From the NCBI GenBank assembly GCA_008727115.1, contig CP044131.1:620001-684000 (forward strand): 64,000 nucleotides of DNA, read 5' to 3'. Source of the DNA: Comamonas testosteroni (GTDB lineage Bacteria > Pseudomonadota > Gammaproteobacteria > Burkholderiales > Burkholderiaceae_C). A model generated the notes under the pieces. It searched no databases, was not told where the DNA came from, and worked only from the letters and a program-made list of their open reading frames with translations. The position numbers were made by a program, and so were the translations under genes. This document shows positions 17,295 through 26,902 of this stretch, piece by piece. The number at the start of each line of letters is the position of its first letter. Within the stretch, counting starts at the first letter, position 1.

Positions 17295-19694
17295 TTAGTT
17301 GCGGAACAGGTCCAGGATCCGGCTGCGCTCTTCGGCAGCAGGTGTGGGCGTGCCACCGGGAAGGGGGGCTCCTTCATCCGTGTTCACGCCTTCCATGCCC
17401 AGGCTAGAGACGCCGCCGTTGCGGGCATTTTCTTCGTAGTACCAGTCACCTCCCATATTGACCACGCCAGGAGGGGCCTGAACTTCGGCCACAGGTACGC
17501 CCTTGAGGGCATGCTGCATGAAGCTGATCCAGATGGGCAGGCTCAGGCCGCCACCGGTCTCGCGTGAGCCCAGGTTGCGCGGAGTGTCGTAGCCGATCCA
17601 GGAGACGGCAGCCAGAGTGGGTTGATAGCCGGTGAACCAGGCGTCCACCGAGTCATTGGTGGTGCCGGTTTTGCCATACAGGTCAGGTCGCTTGAGCGTT
17701 GCTTGGGCACGCGCAGCGGTGCCCACGCGGGCGACATCGTTGAGCAAGGTGCCCGTCAAGAAGGCGTTGCGCTCGGGGATGGCCTGGGGCAGCTCTTTGA
17801 CGGGGGGCGGTGTGAATTCGGAAAGCACGCGACCCTTGTGGTCTGTCACTCGGGCAATCAGCCATGGGTTGACGCGGTGCCCGCCATTGGCAAATACCGA
17901 GTAGGCACCAGCCATCTGCAGTGGTGTGACCGAACCTGCGCCCAGAGCCATAGTCAGGTAGGCAGGCTGCTTGGCGGCCTCAAAGCCAAAGCGTGTGACC
18001 CACTCCTGGCCGACCTTGGGGCCTATGGCCTGCAACAAGCGGATGGAGATCATGTTCTTGGACTTGTTCAAGCCCGTGCGCATGGTCATGGGGCCGTCGT
18101 AGCGGCTGTCGTAATTCTTGGGCTCCCATGGCTGACCGCCTGTGGTGGCAGCGCTGAAGAAGATCGGCGCATCATTGATCATGGTGGAGGGAGAGAAACC
18201 ATGCTCCAGCGCTGCAGAGTAGATGAAGGGCTTGAAGCTGGAGCCCGGCTGGCGCCATGCCTGGGTGACGTGATTGAACTTGTTCTTTTCAAAGTCAAAG
18301 CCACCAACGAGTGCGCGAATGGCGCCTGTTTGCGTGGACATGGCGACAAATGCGCCTTCAACCTCGGGCAGCTGAGTAATCTCCCAGGCTCCCTTGGCTG
18401 TCTTGACGGCACGAATCACGGCGCCTGGGCGAATCTTGGTATTGGGTGGTGCCTTGGGGCTGAGGCCGGACTCGGCTGGCTTGAGGTTTGCCCCGGTGAT
18501 CTCAAACTGGGTACCGTCCGCACGGGCGGCCACAATTTTGCGAGGTGAGGCTTCAAGAACTACGGCAGCAATCACATCACCGTTGTCGGGGTGGTTGGCC
18601 AGCACATCGTCAATCGCATCTTCCAGGTCTTGAGCATTGCTGGGCAGGTTGATGAACTTTTCAGGCCCGCGGTACTTCTGGCGCCGTTCGTAGTTCATGA
18701 TGCCTTCGCGCAACGCCTTGTAAGCTGCCTCTTGCTCGCCTGCATTCAGGGTGGTGTAGACGTTCAGACCCCGTGTGTAGGCGTCATTGCCGTACTGGGC
18801 AAAGATCAGCTGGCGCGCCATCTCGGCCACATATTCCGCATGTATGCGAGTGGAGTTGGAAGCTGTGCGCAGCTTCAGGGGCTCTTCCTTGGCTTGCATG
18901 GCTTGTTCCGCCGTAATGAAGCCGTTTTCCTGCATGCGCTCAATGATGTAGAGCTGGCGAATGCGAGCGCGCTTGGGGTTGCTGATGGGGTTGTATGCGG
19001 AAGGAGCCTTGGGCAGTCCAGCCAGCATGGCTGCTTCTGCCACCGTGATGTCTTTGAGAGAGTGGCCGAAATAGGCTTCACTTGCCGCTGCAAAGCCGTA
19101 GGCACGGTTTCCCAGGAAAATCTGGTTCATGTAGATCTCGAGGATCTGCTCCTTGGTGAGCAGGTGCTCAAGCTTGAAGGTCAGCAGGATTTCGTAGATC
19201 TTGCGGGTGTAGGTCTTCTCGGAAGACAGGTACACGTTACGCGCCACCTGCATGGTGATGGTCGAGGCTCCCTGGCTTTTTACCTTGCCCAAGTTGGCGA
19301 GAGCCGCGCGCAGCATGCCCTTGTAGTCCACGCCGCCATGCTCAAAGAAGCGAGTGTCTTCGATGGCCAGAACTGCATCGGTCATGACCTTGGGAATCTC
19401 GCTGATAGGGGTCAGAGTACGGCGTTCTTCGCCAAACTCACCCAGCAGAGCCCCTTCGCTGGAGTAAACCCGCAGTGGCAGCTTGGGACGGTAGTCCGCA
19501 AGTTCAGAGACATCTGGGAGGTTGGGATAGGCCATGGCCAAGGCAACGGCCACGGCCAGCAGGACGGCAAGGGTGCCGGCGACGGCAAGCCCGATCAGCC
19601 AGAAGATGGAGCGCGGCAGCCAGTGCATGCGTTTTTTGGAAGCTTGAGAGCCAGGAGCTGGAGCCTGGTGAGCAGAATGTTCTGATGGCGGCAT
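17295..19694 (-). CDS. mrcA: Penicillin-binding protein 1A, bifunctional
   Basis: Class A PBP of 799 residues that polymerises and cross-links peptidoglycan at the outer face of the inner membrane. A membrane anchor is at about 28-55. The glycosyltransferase domain has its catalytic Glu in AIEDTRFFEHGG (E112), then GASTITMQVARN and the motif around KEQILEIYMN. The transpeptidase domain has SxxK (SSFK, 485-488), SKN (545-547) and KTG (675-677). The C-terminal tail is rich in Gly and Pro. It is divergent from pilM, as in many proteobacteria. Confidence 0.96.
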   Translation of the reverse strand: MPPSEHSAHQAPAPGSQASKKRMHWLPRSIFWLIGLAVAGTLAVLLAVAVALAMAYPNLPDVSELADYRPKLPLRVYSSEGALLGEFGEERRTLTPISEIPKVMTDAVLAIEDTRFFEHGGVDYKGMLRAALANLGKVKSQGASTITMQVARNVYLSSEKTYTRKIYEILLTFKLEHLLTKEQILEIYMNQIFLGNRAYGFAAASEAYFGHSLKDITVAEAAMLAGLPKAPSAYNPISNPKRARIRQLYIIERMQENGFITAEQAMQAKEEPLKLRTASNSTRIHAEYVAEMARQLIFAQYGNDAYTRGLNVYTTLNAGEQEAAYKALREGIMNYERRQKYRGPEKFINLPSNAQDLEDAIDDVLANHPDNGDVIAAVVLEASPRKIVAARADGTQFEITGANLKPAESGLSPKAPPNTKIRPGAVIRAVKTAKGAWEITQLPEVEGAFVAMSTQTGAIRALVGGFDFEKNKFNHVTQAWRQPGSSFKPFIYSAALEHGFSPSTMINDAPIFFSAATTGGQPWEPKNYDSRYDGPMTMRTGLNKSKNMISIRLLQAIGPKVGQEWVTRFGFEAAKQPAYLTMALGAGSVTPLQMAGAYSVFANGGHRVNPWLIARVTDHKGRVLSEFTPPPVKELPQAIPERNAFLTGTLLNDVARVGTAARAQATLKRPDLYGKTGTTNDSVDAWFTGYQPTLAAVSWIGYDTPRNLGSRETGGGLSLPIWISFMQHALKGVPVAEVQAPPGVVNMGGDWYYEENARNGGVSSLGMEGVNTDEGAPLPGGTPTPAAEERSRILDLFRN

Positions 19695-19979
19695 TTCGCA
19701 GTATTTGCAAGGGATGGGGCATTATAAAAAGCGCCCCCCGGAAAGCATCTCGATAGCAGCGCGCAGTGCGCATACAAAGTGAATCCTAAAGCACGGGGCA
19801 AGCTGGCTCTGGTGCTGGGGATGTTCTGCTTTGTGTTTGACGTTACACAAGATTGTCTTTTTTTGACCACGAAATTTGTTCCAAAGCACTGCCGCAAAGC
19901 ATGTGCTGCTATAGCTTGCTGCTAGGATTCCCCGGTATTGCTGGCTTTTGTTTCTATTTTTACAACCTAGGGGGGCACG

Positions 19980-21059
19980 TTGATTGCTCTGAGTTCTTTA
20001 TTCAGCCGTCAGCCTGCACCTTTGCTTGGCATTGATGTCAGCTCATCCAGTGTGAAACTGGTCGAGCTGTCCAAGAGCAAATCTGGCGAGTGGCAACTTG
20101 AGCGTTGTGCGATTGAACCCTTGGAGAAGGGGTGGATCACCGACGGCAATATCGAAAAATTCGATGAGGTGGCCGAAGCGGTACGTCGCTTGGTCAAGAA
20201 AAGCGGAACGCGCACCAAGCAAGTGGCCATGGCCTTGCCGGCAGCCGCTGTGATTACCAAAAAAATCACGTTGCCTGCAGGATTGACGGAACTGGAAATG
20301 GAAGTCCAGGTCGAGTCCGAAGCCAATCAGTACATTCCATTTTCTTTGGATGAAGTGAGTCTTGATTTTTGCGTGATCGGGCCTTCACTTGTTGCACCCG
20401 GTGATGTCGATGTACTGATTGCCGCATCGCGCAAAGATAAGGTGCAGGACAGGCAGGGGCTGGCAGAGGCAGCGGGCCTCAAGCCCATAGTGATTGACAT
20501 TGAGCCTTATGCCGCGCGTATGGCCGCAGCGCGTCTGGTGTCACGATTGCCTAACTCCGGGCAGGACGCTGTAGTTGCACTATTTGAAGTAGGTGCGATG
20601 ACAACCAGCATGCAGGTGCTGCGCAATGATGAAGTGCTCTATGAGCGCGACCAAGCCTTTGGTGGCGCACAGCTGACGCAGCTGATTGCAAGGCAGTATG
20701 GCTTTTCTCCCGAAGAGGCCGAGGCAAAAAAGCGCAGTGGAGAATTGCCCGACGACTATGCTGGTGGAGTACTCAAGCCCTTTGTGCAGAGTCTGACCCA
20801 GGAAGTGGCCCGTGCCTTGCAGTTCTTCTTTACCAGCACGCCCTACAACCGTGTCGACCATATTCTGCTCGCCGGAGGCTCTTCTTCCTTGCCTGGACTG
20901 GCTGAAGCCGTCAGTCAGCAAACAGGGTGCGCTTGCAGCCTTGCAAATCCGTTTGATGGCATGGAGATCGGCAGCGGGATTCGTCTGAAAAAAATGGCGC
21001 GTGAAGCGCCGTCCTATCTGACCTCCTGTGGTCTGGCCATGCGGAGGTTTCAAGAGTGA
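19980..21059 (+). CDS. pilM: Type IV pilus inner-membrane platform protein PilM
   Basis: Actin-like cytoplasmic protein of the type IV pilus alignment complex, which binds the PilN N-terminus. It is 359 residues with the ATPase-fold motif GIDVSSSSVKLVEL near the start and LLAGGSSSLPGLAEAV near the end. The start is a TTG at 19980, preceded by an AGGGGGG ribosome site; the encoded IALSSLFSRQPAPLLGID matches the family N-terminus, so the non-ATG start is credible. First gene of pilMNOPQ; the 285 bases upstream are shared with divergent mrcA and show no recognisable operator. Confidence 0.94.
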   Translation: MIALSSLFSRQPAPLLGIDVSSSSVKLVELSKSKSGEWQLERCAIEPLEKGWITDGNIEKFDEVAEAVRRLVKKSGTRTKQVAMALPAAAVITKKITLPAGLTELEMEVQVESEANQYIPFSLDEVSLDFCVIGPSLVAPGDVDVLIAASRKDKVQDRQGLAEAAGLKPIVIDIEPYAARMAAARLVSRLPNSGQDAVVALFEVGAMTTSMQVLRNDEVLYERDQAFGGAQLTQLIARQYGFSPEEAEAKKRSGELPDDYAGGVLKPFVQSLTQEVARALQFFFTSTPYNRVDHILLAGGSSSLPGLAEAVSQQTGCACSLANPFDGMEIGSGIRLKKMAREAPSYLTSCGLAMRRFQE

Positions 21060-21667
21060 TATTGATTAATCTTTTACCGCACCGCGAAGCGGCGAAGAAA
21101 CGTCGTAAAGAGGCGTTTCAGGTCAATATGGTGCTGGCAGCCCTAGGTGGCTTGCTGATTGCCGGGCTGATCTATTGGTACTTTCAGATGATGATCGAAG
21201 GACAGCAGAATAAAAACAATTTGCTGCGCTCCGAGATAAAGGTACTGGAAACACAGATCAAGGAAATTGAGGGACTGGAGGCGGAGATCACTGCATTGCG
21301 TGCGCGCCAGAAGGCTGTGGAAGACCTGCAGTCTGATCGCAATCTGCCTGTCTATATGCTCAATGAGTTGGTGAAGCAACTGCCGGATGGGGTCTACATC
21401 AGCAGCATCAAGCAGACAGGTTTGACCGTGACCATGCAGGGCACGGCACAGTCGAATGAGCGTGTTTCCGAGATGCTGCGAAATCTCACGGATGGCTCCC
21501 CATGGTTCTCCAAGCCGGAGCTGCAGGAAATTGTGGCAAAGACCGTAGAAGTAAGCGCCAAGGACAAGCGTCGCGCTGCGGCGTTTACATTGCGCTTCAA
21601 TCTGACCCGGGCCAGCGATGCAGAGAAAAATCTGCCTGCACCAGCCTCTTCCGTGAAAGTGCAGTAA
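21056..21667 (+). CDS. pilN: Type IV pilus assembly protein PilN
   Basis: Bitopic inner-membrane protein of 203 residues. It begins MILINLLPHREAAKKRRKEA; the INLLPHRE segment is what docks into PilM. One membrane helix follows (about 23-45), then a coiled coil around 55-90 and a periplasmic ferredoxin-like domain. Its start overlaps the pilM stop by ATGA-type overlap and its stop overlaps pilO by one base, so the operon is tightly coupled. Confidence 0.93.
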   Translation: MILINLLPHREAAKKRRKEAFQVNMVLAALGGLLIAGLIYWYFQMMIEGQQNKNNLLRSEIKVLETQIKEIEGLEAEITALRARQKAVEDLQSDRNLPVYMLNELVKQLPDGVYISSIKQTGLTVTMQGTAQSNERVSEMLRNLTDGSPWFSKPELQEIVAKTVEVSAKDKRRAAAFTLRFNLTRASDAEKNLPAPASSVKVQ

Positions 21668-22344
21668 TGGCAAGGAAAAAGAAAAAATCCCTGGATCTTG
21701 ACTTCGCTGCACTGCAGGAAAAAGTTCAGCGTCAGTTTCGAAATCTGGATCCCAATGATCCATCGGTATGGCCAGCCTTGCCCAAGGCTTTGCTATATAT
21801 CGCAGTGGCGGTGGCGGTTGCAGCTTTGTTGTGGTTCGTAATGCTCAAGGACTATGAGGAAGAGTTGGAGACAGAGCGAGCAACGGAAGTCACGCTGCGC
21901 GCAGACTACTCTAAGAAGATGATCAAGGCGGTGAGCTTGGAAGGGCTGAAAAAGCAGCGCGAGCAGGTGCAGCAGTATGTGACCCAGCTTGAAAAGCAGC
22001 TGCCCAGCAAGGCTGAGATGGCAGCTTTGCTCTCTGATATCAACCAAGCTGGCCTGGGCCGAAGTCTGCAGTTCGAAGTGTTCCGTCCCGGAGCCATGGT
22101 GGCCAAAGAGTATTACGCGGAACTGCCCATTACCCTGAAGGTGACAGGGCGCTATCACGATATTGGTGCATTCGCATCGGACGTTGCCTTTCTGTCTCGT
22201 ATCGTGACCTTGAACAATCTGTCGATTGCGCCCAGTGGCAAGGACACAGATGTGCTGACCATGGATGCTACGGCTCGTACCTTCCGCTACCTGGATGCTG
22301 ACGAAGTCAAGGCACAGCGTGATGTGGGCAAGAGGAAGAAATGA
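21667..22344 (+). CDS. pilO: Type IV pilus assembly protein PilO
   Basis: PilN partner in the periplasmic alignment complex, 225 residues from MARKKKKSLDLDF. It has a short basic cytoplasmic tail, a membrane helix at about 36-58 (ALLYIAVAVAVAALLWFVML), a coiled coil at about 65-110 and a ferredoxin-like domain containing ITLKVTGRYHDIGAFASDVA. I placed the start at the ATG overlapping the pilN stop (TAATG); the longer frame upstream is inside pilN. Confidence 0.93.
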   Translation: MARKKKKSLDLDFAALQEKVQRQFRNLDPNDPSVWPALPKALLYIAVAVAVAALLWFVMLKDYEEELETERATEVTLRADYSKKMIKAVSLEGLKKQREQVQQYVTQLEKQLPSKAEMAALLSDINQAGLGRSLQFEVFRPGAMVAKEYYAELPITLKVTGRYHDIGAFASDVAFLSRIVTLNNLSIAPSGKDTDVLTMDATARTFRYLDADEVKAQRDVGKRKK

Positions 22345-22892
22345 GAAAAGCATTTTTGAATCCCTTCTGCTTGGCCTTGATGAGCAGCGCGTTGCTGATG
22401 GGGTGTACCTCTTCAGAAGAAGATCAGTTGCGTGAGTGGATGGCACAGGAGCGTGCGAATGCCAGACCGCGTGTGACACCTCTTGAAGAGCCAAAGCCGT
22501 TTAAGCCCCAGGCATATACAGGGGCCGAAGGAATGGACCCCTTCAATTCGCTCAAATTGATTCAGGTGCTGCGCAAGGAGTCAGCGCAGTCCAATATCAG
22601 CACCGCTTTGCTGACGCCTGAGTTGAGCCGACGCAAGGAGCCGCTGGAGGCGGAGCCTTTGGATACGATGACCATGGTAGGGAGTCTTGATAAAAAGGAC
22701 GTGCCTACTGCCCTGGTGAAGGTCGGTGGTCTGCTCTATCAGGTGAGGGTCGGCAACTACCTTGGGCAGAACTACGGAAAAATTACCAAGATCACGGAAA
22801 ACTCCATCTTGCTGAGAGAGATTGTCCAAGATGGTGGTGGTGACTGGATTGAAAGAACAAGCACTTTAGAGTTGCAGGAGGTCAGTAAATGA
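22341..22892 (+). CDS. pilP: Type IV pilus lipoprotein PilP
   Basis: Inner-membrane lipoprotein linking PilNO to the secretin PilQ. The 183-residue precursor has a signal and lipobox (LLMGC, Cys22). A disordered proline-rich linker (about 35-65) leads to the C-terminal beta domain with LVKVGGLLYQVRVGNYLGQNYGKI. Overlaps pilO and pilQ by four bases each. Confidence 0.92.
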   Translation: MRKAFLNPFCLALMSSALLMGCTSSEEDQLREWMAQERANARPRVTPLEEPKPFKPQAYTGAEGMDPFNSLKLIQVLRKESAQSNISTALLTPELSRRKEPLEAEPLDTMTMVGSLDKKDVPTALVKVGGLLYQVRVGNYLGQNYGKITKITENSILLREIVQDGGGDWIERTSTLELQEVSK

Positions 22893-25000
22893 TGGGTGTT
22901 AACCGTAGCACTATGGCGAAGGCCCGTTGGGGACTGACACTTGGCAGTCTTTTGCTGTCATCGGCAGCTTGGGCTCAAGCTCGCATTGAAGCTGTGACAG
23001 GCGCTTTGCAATCAGGCTCCGAAGTGATCCGTGTGGAAATGTCTGAGCCGCTGGCGGTAGATCCGACAGGGTTTGTCGTTCAATCTCCGGCGCGAATCGC
23101 GCTGGATTTCCCTGGCGTGACCAACGGATCAGGGAAGTCGTTGCTGGAATTCAACCAAGGCAATCTGCGCTCTGCCAACTTGGTTGAAGCCGCAGGCCGT
23201 TCGCGCTTGGTGTTAAATCTTAAGACTGCGACGACTTATCGCTTGCAGCGACAAGGCAAGTCTTTGCTGATCCTCCTGGATCCTGCGGGTGCTGCGGCCT
23301 CCGCAGTGGGCGCAACTCAGACCCTGCCTCCCGTCTTTGAAAGTAAGACCGCTAGCTCTGATGTGGAGTCGATTCGTGACGTTGACTTTCGTCGTGGTAG
23401 CGATGGCTCAGGCAGGATTGTGGTTGGACTCGGCAGTAGCCAAGTAGGCGTTGACTTGCGAAAGGAAGGCAAGGGCCTGACAGTCGACTTCTTGCGTACG
23501 ACCTTGCCTGAAAATTTACGCAAAAAGCTCGATGTAGGAGATTTCGGCACGCCTGTACAGTCGATATCGACGAATCAACAAGGTGATCGCGTTCGCATGC
23601 GCATTGAACCGGTGGGAGACTGGGAACATAGCGCCTATCAAAGTGACAATCAGTTTGTGGTCGAAGTGCGTCAGAAAAAGGTGGATACCAGCAAGCTGAC
23701 GCAGGGGCCTGGGTACAGCGGTGAAAAGCTATCGCTCAACTTCCAGAATATTGAAGTACGGTCACTTTTGCAGGTGATTGCCGACTTCACCAACTTTAAT
23801 ATCGTGACCTCGGACACGGTGACCGGGGCTCTGACTTTGCGACTCAAGGATGTTCCTTGGGATCAGGCTCTTCAGATCATCATGGATGCCAAGGGACTGG
23901 GCATGCGCAAGTCAGGTTCCGTGCTCTGGATTGCTCCTAAGGACGAAATCGATGCCCGCACCAAGCGCGACTATGAAGCAGCCATGGAAATCCAGAAGCT
24001 TGAGCCCTTACGTACCCAGGGCTTTCAGCTGAACTACGCAAAGGCTGCAGACATCTTGCAGCAAATCACCACATCCTCTGGAGGTGGCTCAGGAGGCACA
24101 GGCACCAGTACACGCTTTTTGTCCTCGCGTGGATCTGCCATTTCAGAGCCTCGCACCAACCAGCTATTTGTGACGGACACTCCTTCCAAGCTGGAAGAAA
24201 TGAAAGCCTTGCTGACAACTCTTGATGTGCCAGTGCGACAGGTCATGATTGAGGCTCGGATTGTGGAGGCTCGCGATACTTTTGGCCGCTCACTTGGGGT
24301 GAAGTTCGGTGGAGGAGTCGCAGGCAGTAATGCTTCTATGACCTCATCTCAGTTCTTGCCTAATGGCAGTTCGGGGGGCGGAAGTACATTTCCAAGTGGA
24401 AATTTTGTAAACCTTCCAGCGAGTGTGTCAGGTCTCAATACCGTTGGTCAGGTGGCGTTCTCCGTGTTCAACAGTTCAATGTCGCGCTTCTTGTCACTGG
24501 AGCTTTCTGCTCTCGAGGCCGAAGGCGATGGCAAGATCATTTCCAACCCTCGCCTGGTGACGGCAGACCAGAACAAGGCATTGATTGAGCAAGGTACGGA
24601 ATACCCTTATTCGGTGACGGCTCCTAATGGAGCCACCACGATTTCCTTCAAGAAAGCGGTGCTGAAGCTGGAGGTGACTCCGCAAATAACTCCTGAAGGA
24701 GACATCATTCTTGACTTGGATGTCAATAAAGACAGCCGCGGTGAGACGACCACTCAAGGGGTCGCAATTGATACCAAGCACATCAAGACACAGGTCCTGG
24801 TGGAAAACGGCGGAACGGTGGTGATTGGCGGCATTTTTGAGCTGGAAGAAACGAACCAGGTCAACAAGGTTCCTCTTTTCGGTGATCTGCCTGTGTTGGG
24901 ACATCTGTTCCGCAATAACACCAAGGCTTCAAGCAAGCGTGAAATGCTGGTCTTTATTACGCCCAAGATGCTTAACCAGGCCCGGAATTCCAACCCTTAA
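22889..25000 (+). CDS. pilQ: Type IV pilus secretin PilQ
   Basis: Outer-membrane channel for the pilus fibre, 703 residues. After a signal peptide (ending SAAWAQA near 31) come AMIN domains (about 35-130 and 155-260), a secretin/TonB N-terminal domain (LSLNFQNIEVRSLLQVIADF), an N1 domain, and the C-terminal secretin domain with VPVRQVMIEARIVEA and the KVPLFGDLPVLGHLFRNN signature. A Ser/Gly-rich stretch near 495-515 lies inside the secretin domain. It is followed by a terminator, closing the pil operon. Confidence 0.95.
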   Translation: MMGVNRSTMAKARWGLTLGSLLLSSAAWAQARIEAVTGALQSGSEVIRVEMSEPLAVDPTGFVVQSPARIALDFPGVTNGSGKSLLEFNQGNLRSANLVEAAGRSRLVLNLKTATTYRLQRQGKSLLILLDPAGAAASAVGATQTLPPVFESKTASSDVESIRDVDFRRGSDGSGRIVVGLGSSQVGVDLRKEGKGLTVDFLRTTLPENLRKKLDVGDFGTPVQSISTNQQGDRVRMRIEPVGDWEHSAYQSDNQFVVEVRQKKVDTSKLTQGPGYSGEKLSLNFQNIEVRSLLQVIADFTNFNIVTSDTVTGALTLRLKDVPWDQALQIIMDAKGLGMRKSGSVLWIAPKDEIDARTKRDYEAAMEIQKLEPLRTQGFQLNYAKAADILQQITTSSGGGSGGTGTSTRFLSSRGSAISEPRTNQLFVTDTPSKLEEMKALLTTLDVPVRQVMIEARIVEARDTFGRSLGVKFGGGVAGSNASMTSSQFLPNGSSGGGSTFPSGNFVNLPASVSGLNTVGQVAFSVFNSSMSRFLSLELSALEAEGDGKIISNPRLVTADQNKALIEQGTEYPYSVTAPNGATTISFKKAVLKLEVTPQITPEGDIILDLDVNKDSRGETTTQGVAIDTKHIKTQVLVENGGTVVIGGIFELEETNQVNKVPLFGDLPVLGHLFRNNTKASSKREMLVFITPKMLNQARNSNP

Positions 25001-25026
25001 AGCGCTATAGACCTTTTCTTTTTAAT

Positions 25027-25061
25027 AAGGCCTGCATGAATGAATGCAGGCCTTTATTTTT
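25027..25061 (+). terminator. Terminator after pilQ
   Basis: AAGGCCTGCAT pairs with ATGCAGGCCTT around a 6-base loop, followed by TATTTTT. It separates the pilus operon from aroK. Confidence 0.85.
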
Positions 25062-25118
25062 GTGCACTACAAGCTGCGAAAATCTAGGGGAGACTAGTTT
25101 GGCAAATACCGATTTTTC

Positions 25119-25655
25119 ATGACTGTTCTAAACGATTTTCATATTGCGCTGGTGGGCTTGCCCGGTTCAGGTAAATCTACGATAGGGCGCTATTTGGCCA
25201 AGCGCTGGTCTGTGCCTTTCGTGGATGTGGATGTGGCGATAGAAGAGCGTATTGGCTGCACAATCCGTGATTTTTTTGCCAAGGAGGGTGAGGCCAGCTT
25301 TAGAGATGTAGAGCAGGAAGTTCTGTCTCAACTACTTGCGCAATCTGAAAAAATGGTGGTGGCGACAGGTGGAGGAGCGGTGTTAAGGGCGGAAAACCGA
25401 CGCCAGTTGGCAGGGCGGGCCAAAGTGGTTTATTTAAGCGCCTCACCTCATGAAATTGCTAGGCGCCTGCAGCGAGATACCCAGCGACCTTTGCTTCAAG
25501 TGGACAATCCTTTGCAGCGCATGCTGGACCTACATGCGGTCAGAGATCCGCTCTATAAGGAGGTCGCACACTTTGTCGTGGCGGGTAGTGGTTTGTCAGC
25601 CACTCAGGTCGCGCAGCGCGTGGCGATGCAGGTGGAGCTTGGTCAACACTCTTGA
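25119..25655 (+). CDS. aroK: Shikimate kinase
   Basis: Phosphorylates shikimate at the 3-hydroxyl in aromatic amino acid synthesis. The product is 178 residues. The P-loop is GLPGSGKSTIGRYLAKR, the shikimate-binding DVDVAIEERIG and FRDVEQEVL follow, the conserved VATGGGAVLR is near 85, and the lid region is LQRDTQRPLLQ. It precedes aroB as in many proteobacteria, where the pair sits behind pilQ. Confidence 0.94.
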   Translation: MTVLNDFHIALVGLPGSGKSTIGRYLAKRWSVPFVDVDVAIEERIGCTIRDFFAKEGEASFRDVEQEVLSQLLAQSEKMVVATGGGAVLRAENRRQLAGRAKVVYLSASPHEIARRLQRDTQRPLLQVDNPLQRMLDLHAVRDPLYKEVAHFVVAGSGLSATQVAQRVAMQVELGQHS

Positions 25656-25727
25656 TTTCTGAAAAGGCTCTACGTCAGTCCAGTCCCAGTCATGGGTGAG
25701 TGCTATTTATTTTGTGAAATATCGAAC

Positions 25728-26819
25728 ATGGAAAAAGTGCATATTGACTTGGGTGAGCGTAGCTACCCCATTGTAATTTCAGAGGGCTTGCTGGAGCAGG
25801 CAGACACTTGGAGCGCATTGCCCAAAGCTGCTACTGCTTTGATTGTGACTAATGATGTCGTCGCTCCCCTGTATCTGAATACTCTGAAACAGGCTTTGAG
25901 CGGCCAATATTCACAGGTACATGAAGTGGTGCTTCCAGATGGTGAGGCACACAAGGATTGGCAGACTCTGAATCTGATTTTTGACACCTTGCTTCAGCGC
26001 GGCTGCGACCGTAAAACAGTGCTGTTTGCTCTGGGTGGAGGCGTGGTTGGGGATATGACCGGATTTGCCGCCGCCAGCTATATGCGCGGTGTGCCTTTTG
26101 TGCAGGTGCCGACCACGTTGCTGTCCCAAGTCGATTCTTCAGTGGGAGGCAAGACTGCTATCAATCACCCTTTGGGCAAGAACATGATCGGAGCTTTCTA
26201 CCAGCCGCAGTTGGTAGTTTGTGATCTGGCGACTCTGGAGACCTTGCCTGCACGTGAGCTGAGTGCAGGTTTGGGCGAAATCATCAAATACGGTCCGATT
26301 GCAGATATGCAGTTCTTCGACTGGCTTGAACAGAACATGGATGGCTTGCTGCGTCGCGAAAGTGGTTTGCTAATGCATGCGGTCAAGCGCAGTGTGGAGA
26401 TCAAGGCCTGGGTGGTGGGGCAGGACGAGAAGGAGTCCGGTCTGCGCGCGATTCTCAATTTCGGTCACACGTTCGGTCATGCGATCGAGGCCGGAATGGG
26501 CTATGGCAAATGGCTGCATGGCGAAGGCGTAGCCGCTGGCATGGTGATGGCAGCGGAGCTGTCACAGCGTCTTGGTATGGTCGATGCCGCATTTGTGGTG
26601 CGTCTGCGTACGCTGATTGAGCGAGCTGGGTTGCCGGTGCGTGGCGCGGTCATCGATGAGCAAGACAACGCGGGGCGATATCTGGATCTGATGCGGGTCG
26701 ATAAAAAGTCGGAAGCGGGTGAAATCCGTTTCGTGCTGATTGATGGGCATGGCAAGGCTGTGATGCGCTCGGCTCCGGATGCGCTCGTGCGCGAAGTGAT
26801 CGACAGTTGCTGCGCTTGA
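25728..26819 (+). CDS. aroB: 3-dehydroquinate synthase
   Basis: NAD- and metal-dependent cyclase making 3-dehydroquinate in the shikimate pathway. From [15 protein letters not shown] it is 363 residues. It shows the NAD-binding [13 protein letters not shown], the substrate site [22 protein letters not shown], and metal ligands in [11 protein letters not shown]. The open frame starts 12 codons upstream, but the later Met matches the family start. Confidence 0.95.
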   Translation: MEKVHIDLGERSYPIVISEGLLEQADTWSALPKAATALIVTNDVVAPLYLNTLKQALSGQYSQVHEVVLPDGEAHKDWQTLNLIFDTLLQRGCDRKTVLFALGGGVVGDMTGFAAASYMRGVPFVQVPTTLLSQVDSSVGGKTAINHPLGKNMIGAFYQPQLVVCDLATLETLPARELSAGLGEIIKYGPIADMQFFDWLEQNMDGLLRRESGLLMHAVKRSVEIKAWVVGQDEKESGLRAILNFGHTFGHAIEAGMGYGKWLHGEGVAAGMVMAAELSQRLGMVDAAFVVRLRTLIERAGLPVRGAVIDEQDNAGRYLDLMRVDKKSEAGEIRFVLIDGHGKAVMRSAPDALVREVIDSCCA

Positions 26820-26902
26820 TCGCTTGCGCTATGTGAGTGGGCTCAGTGGCATGCGGGCCGTGGCTGTTAGAGTCATTGCATCGATTTGTTGAGGCACTTT
26901 GC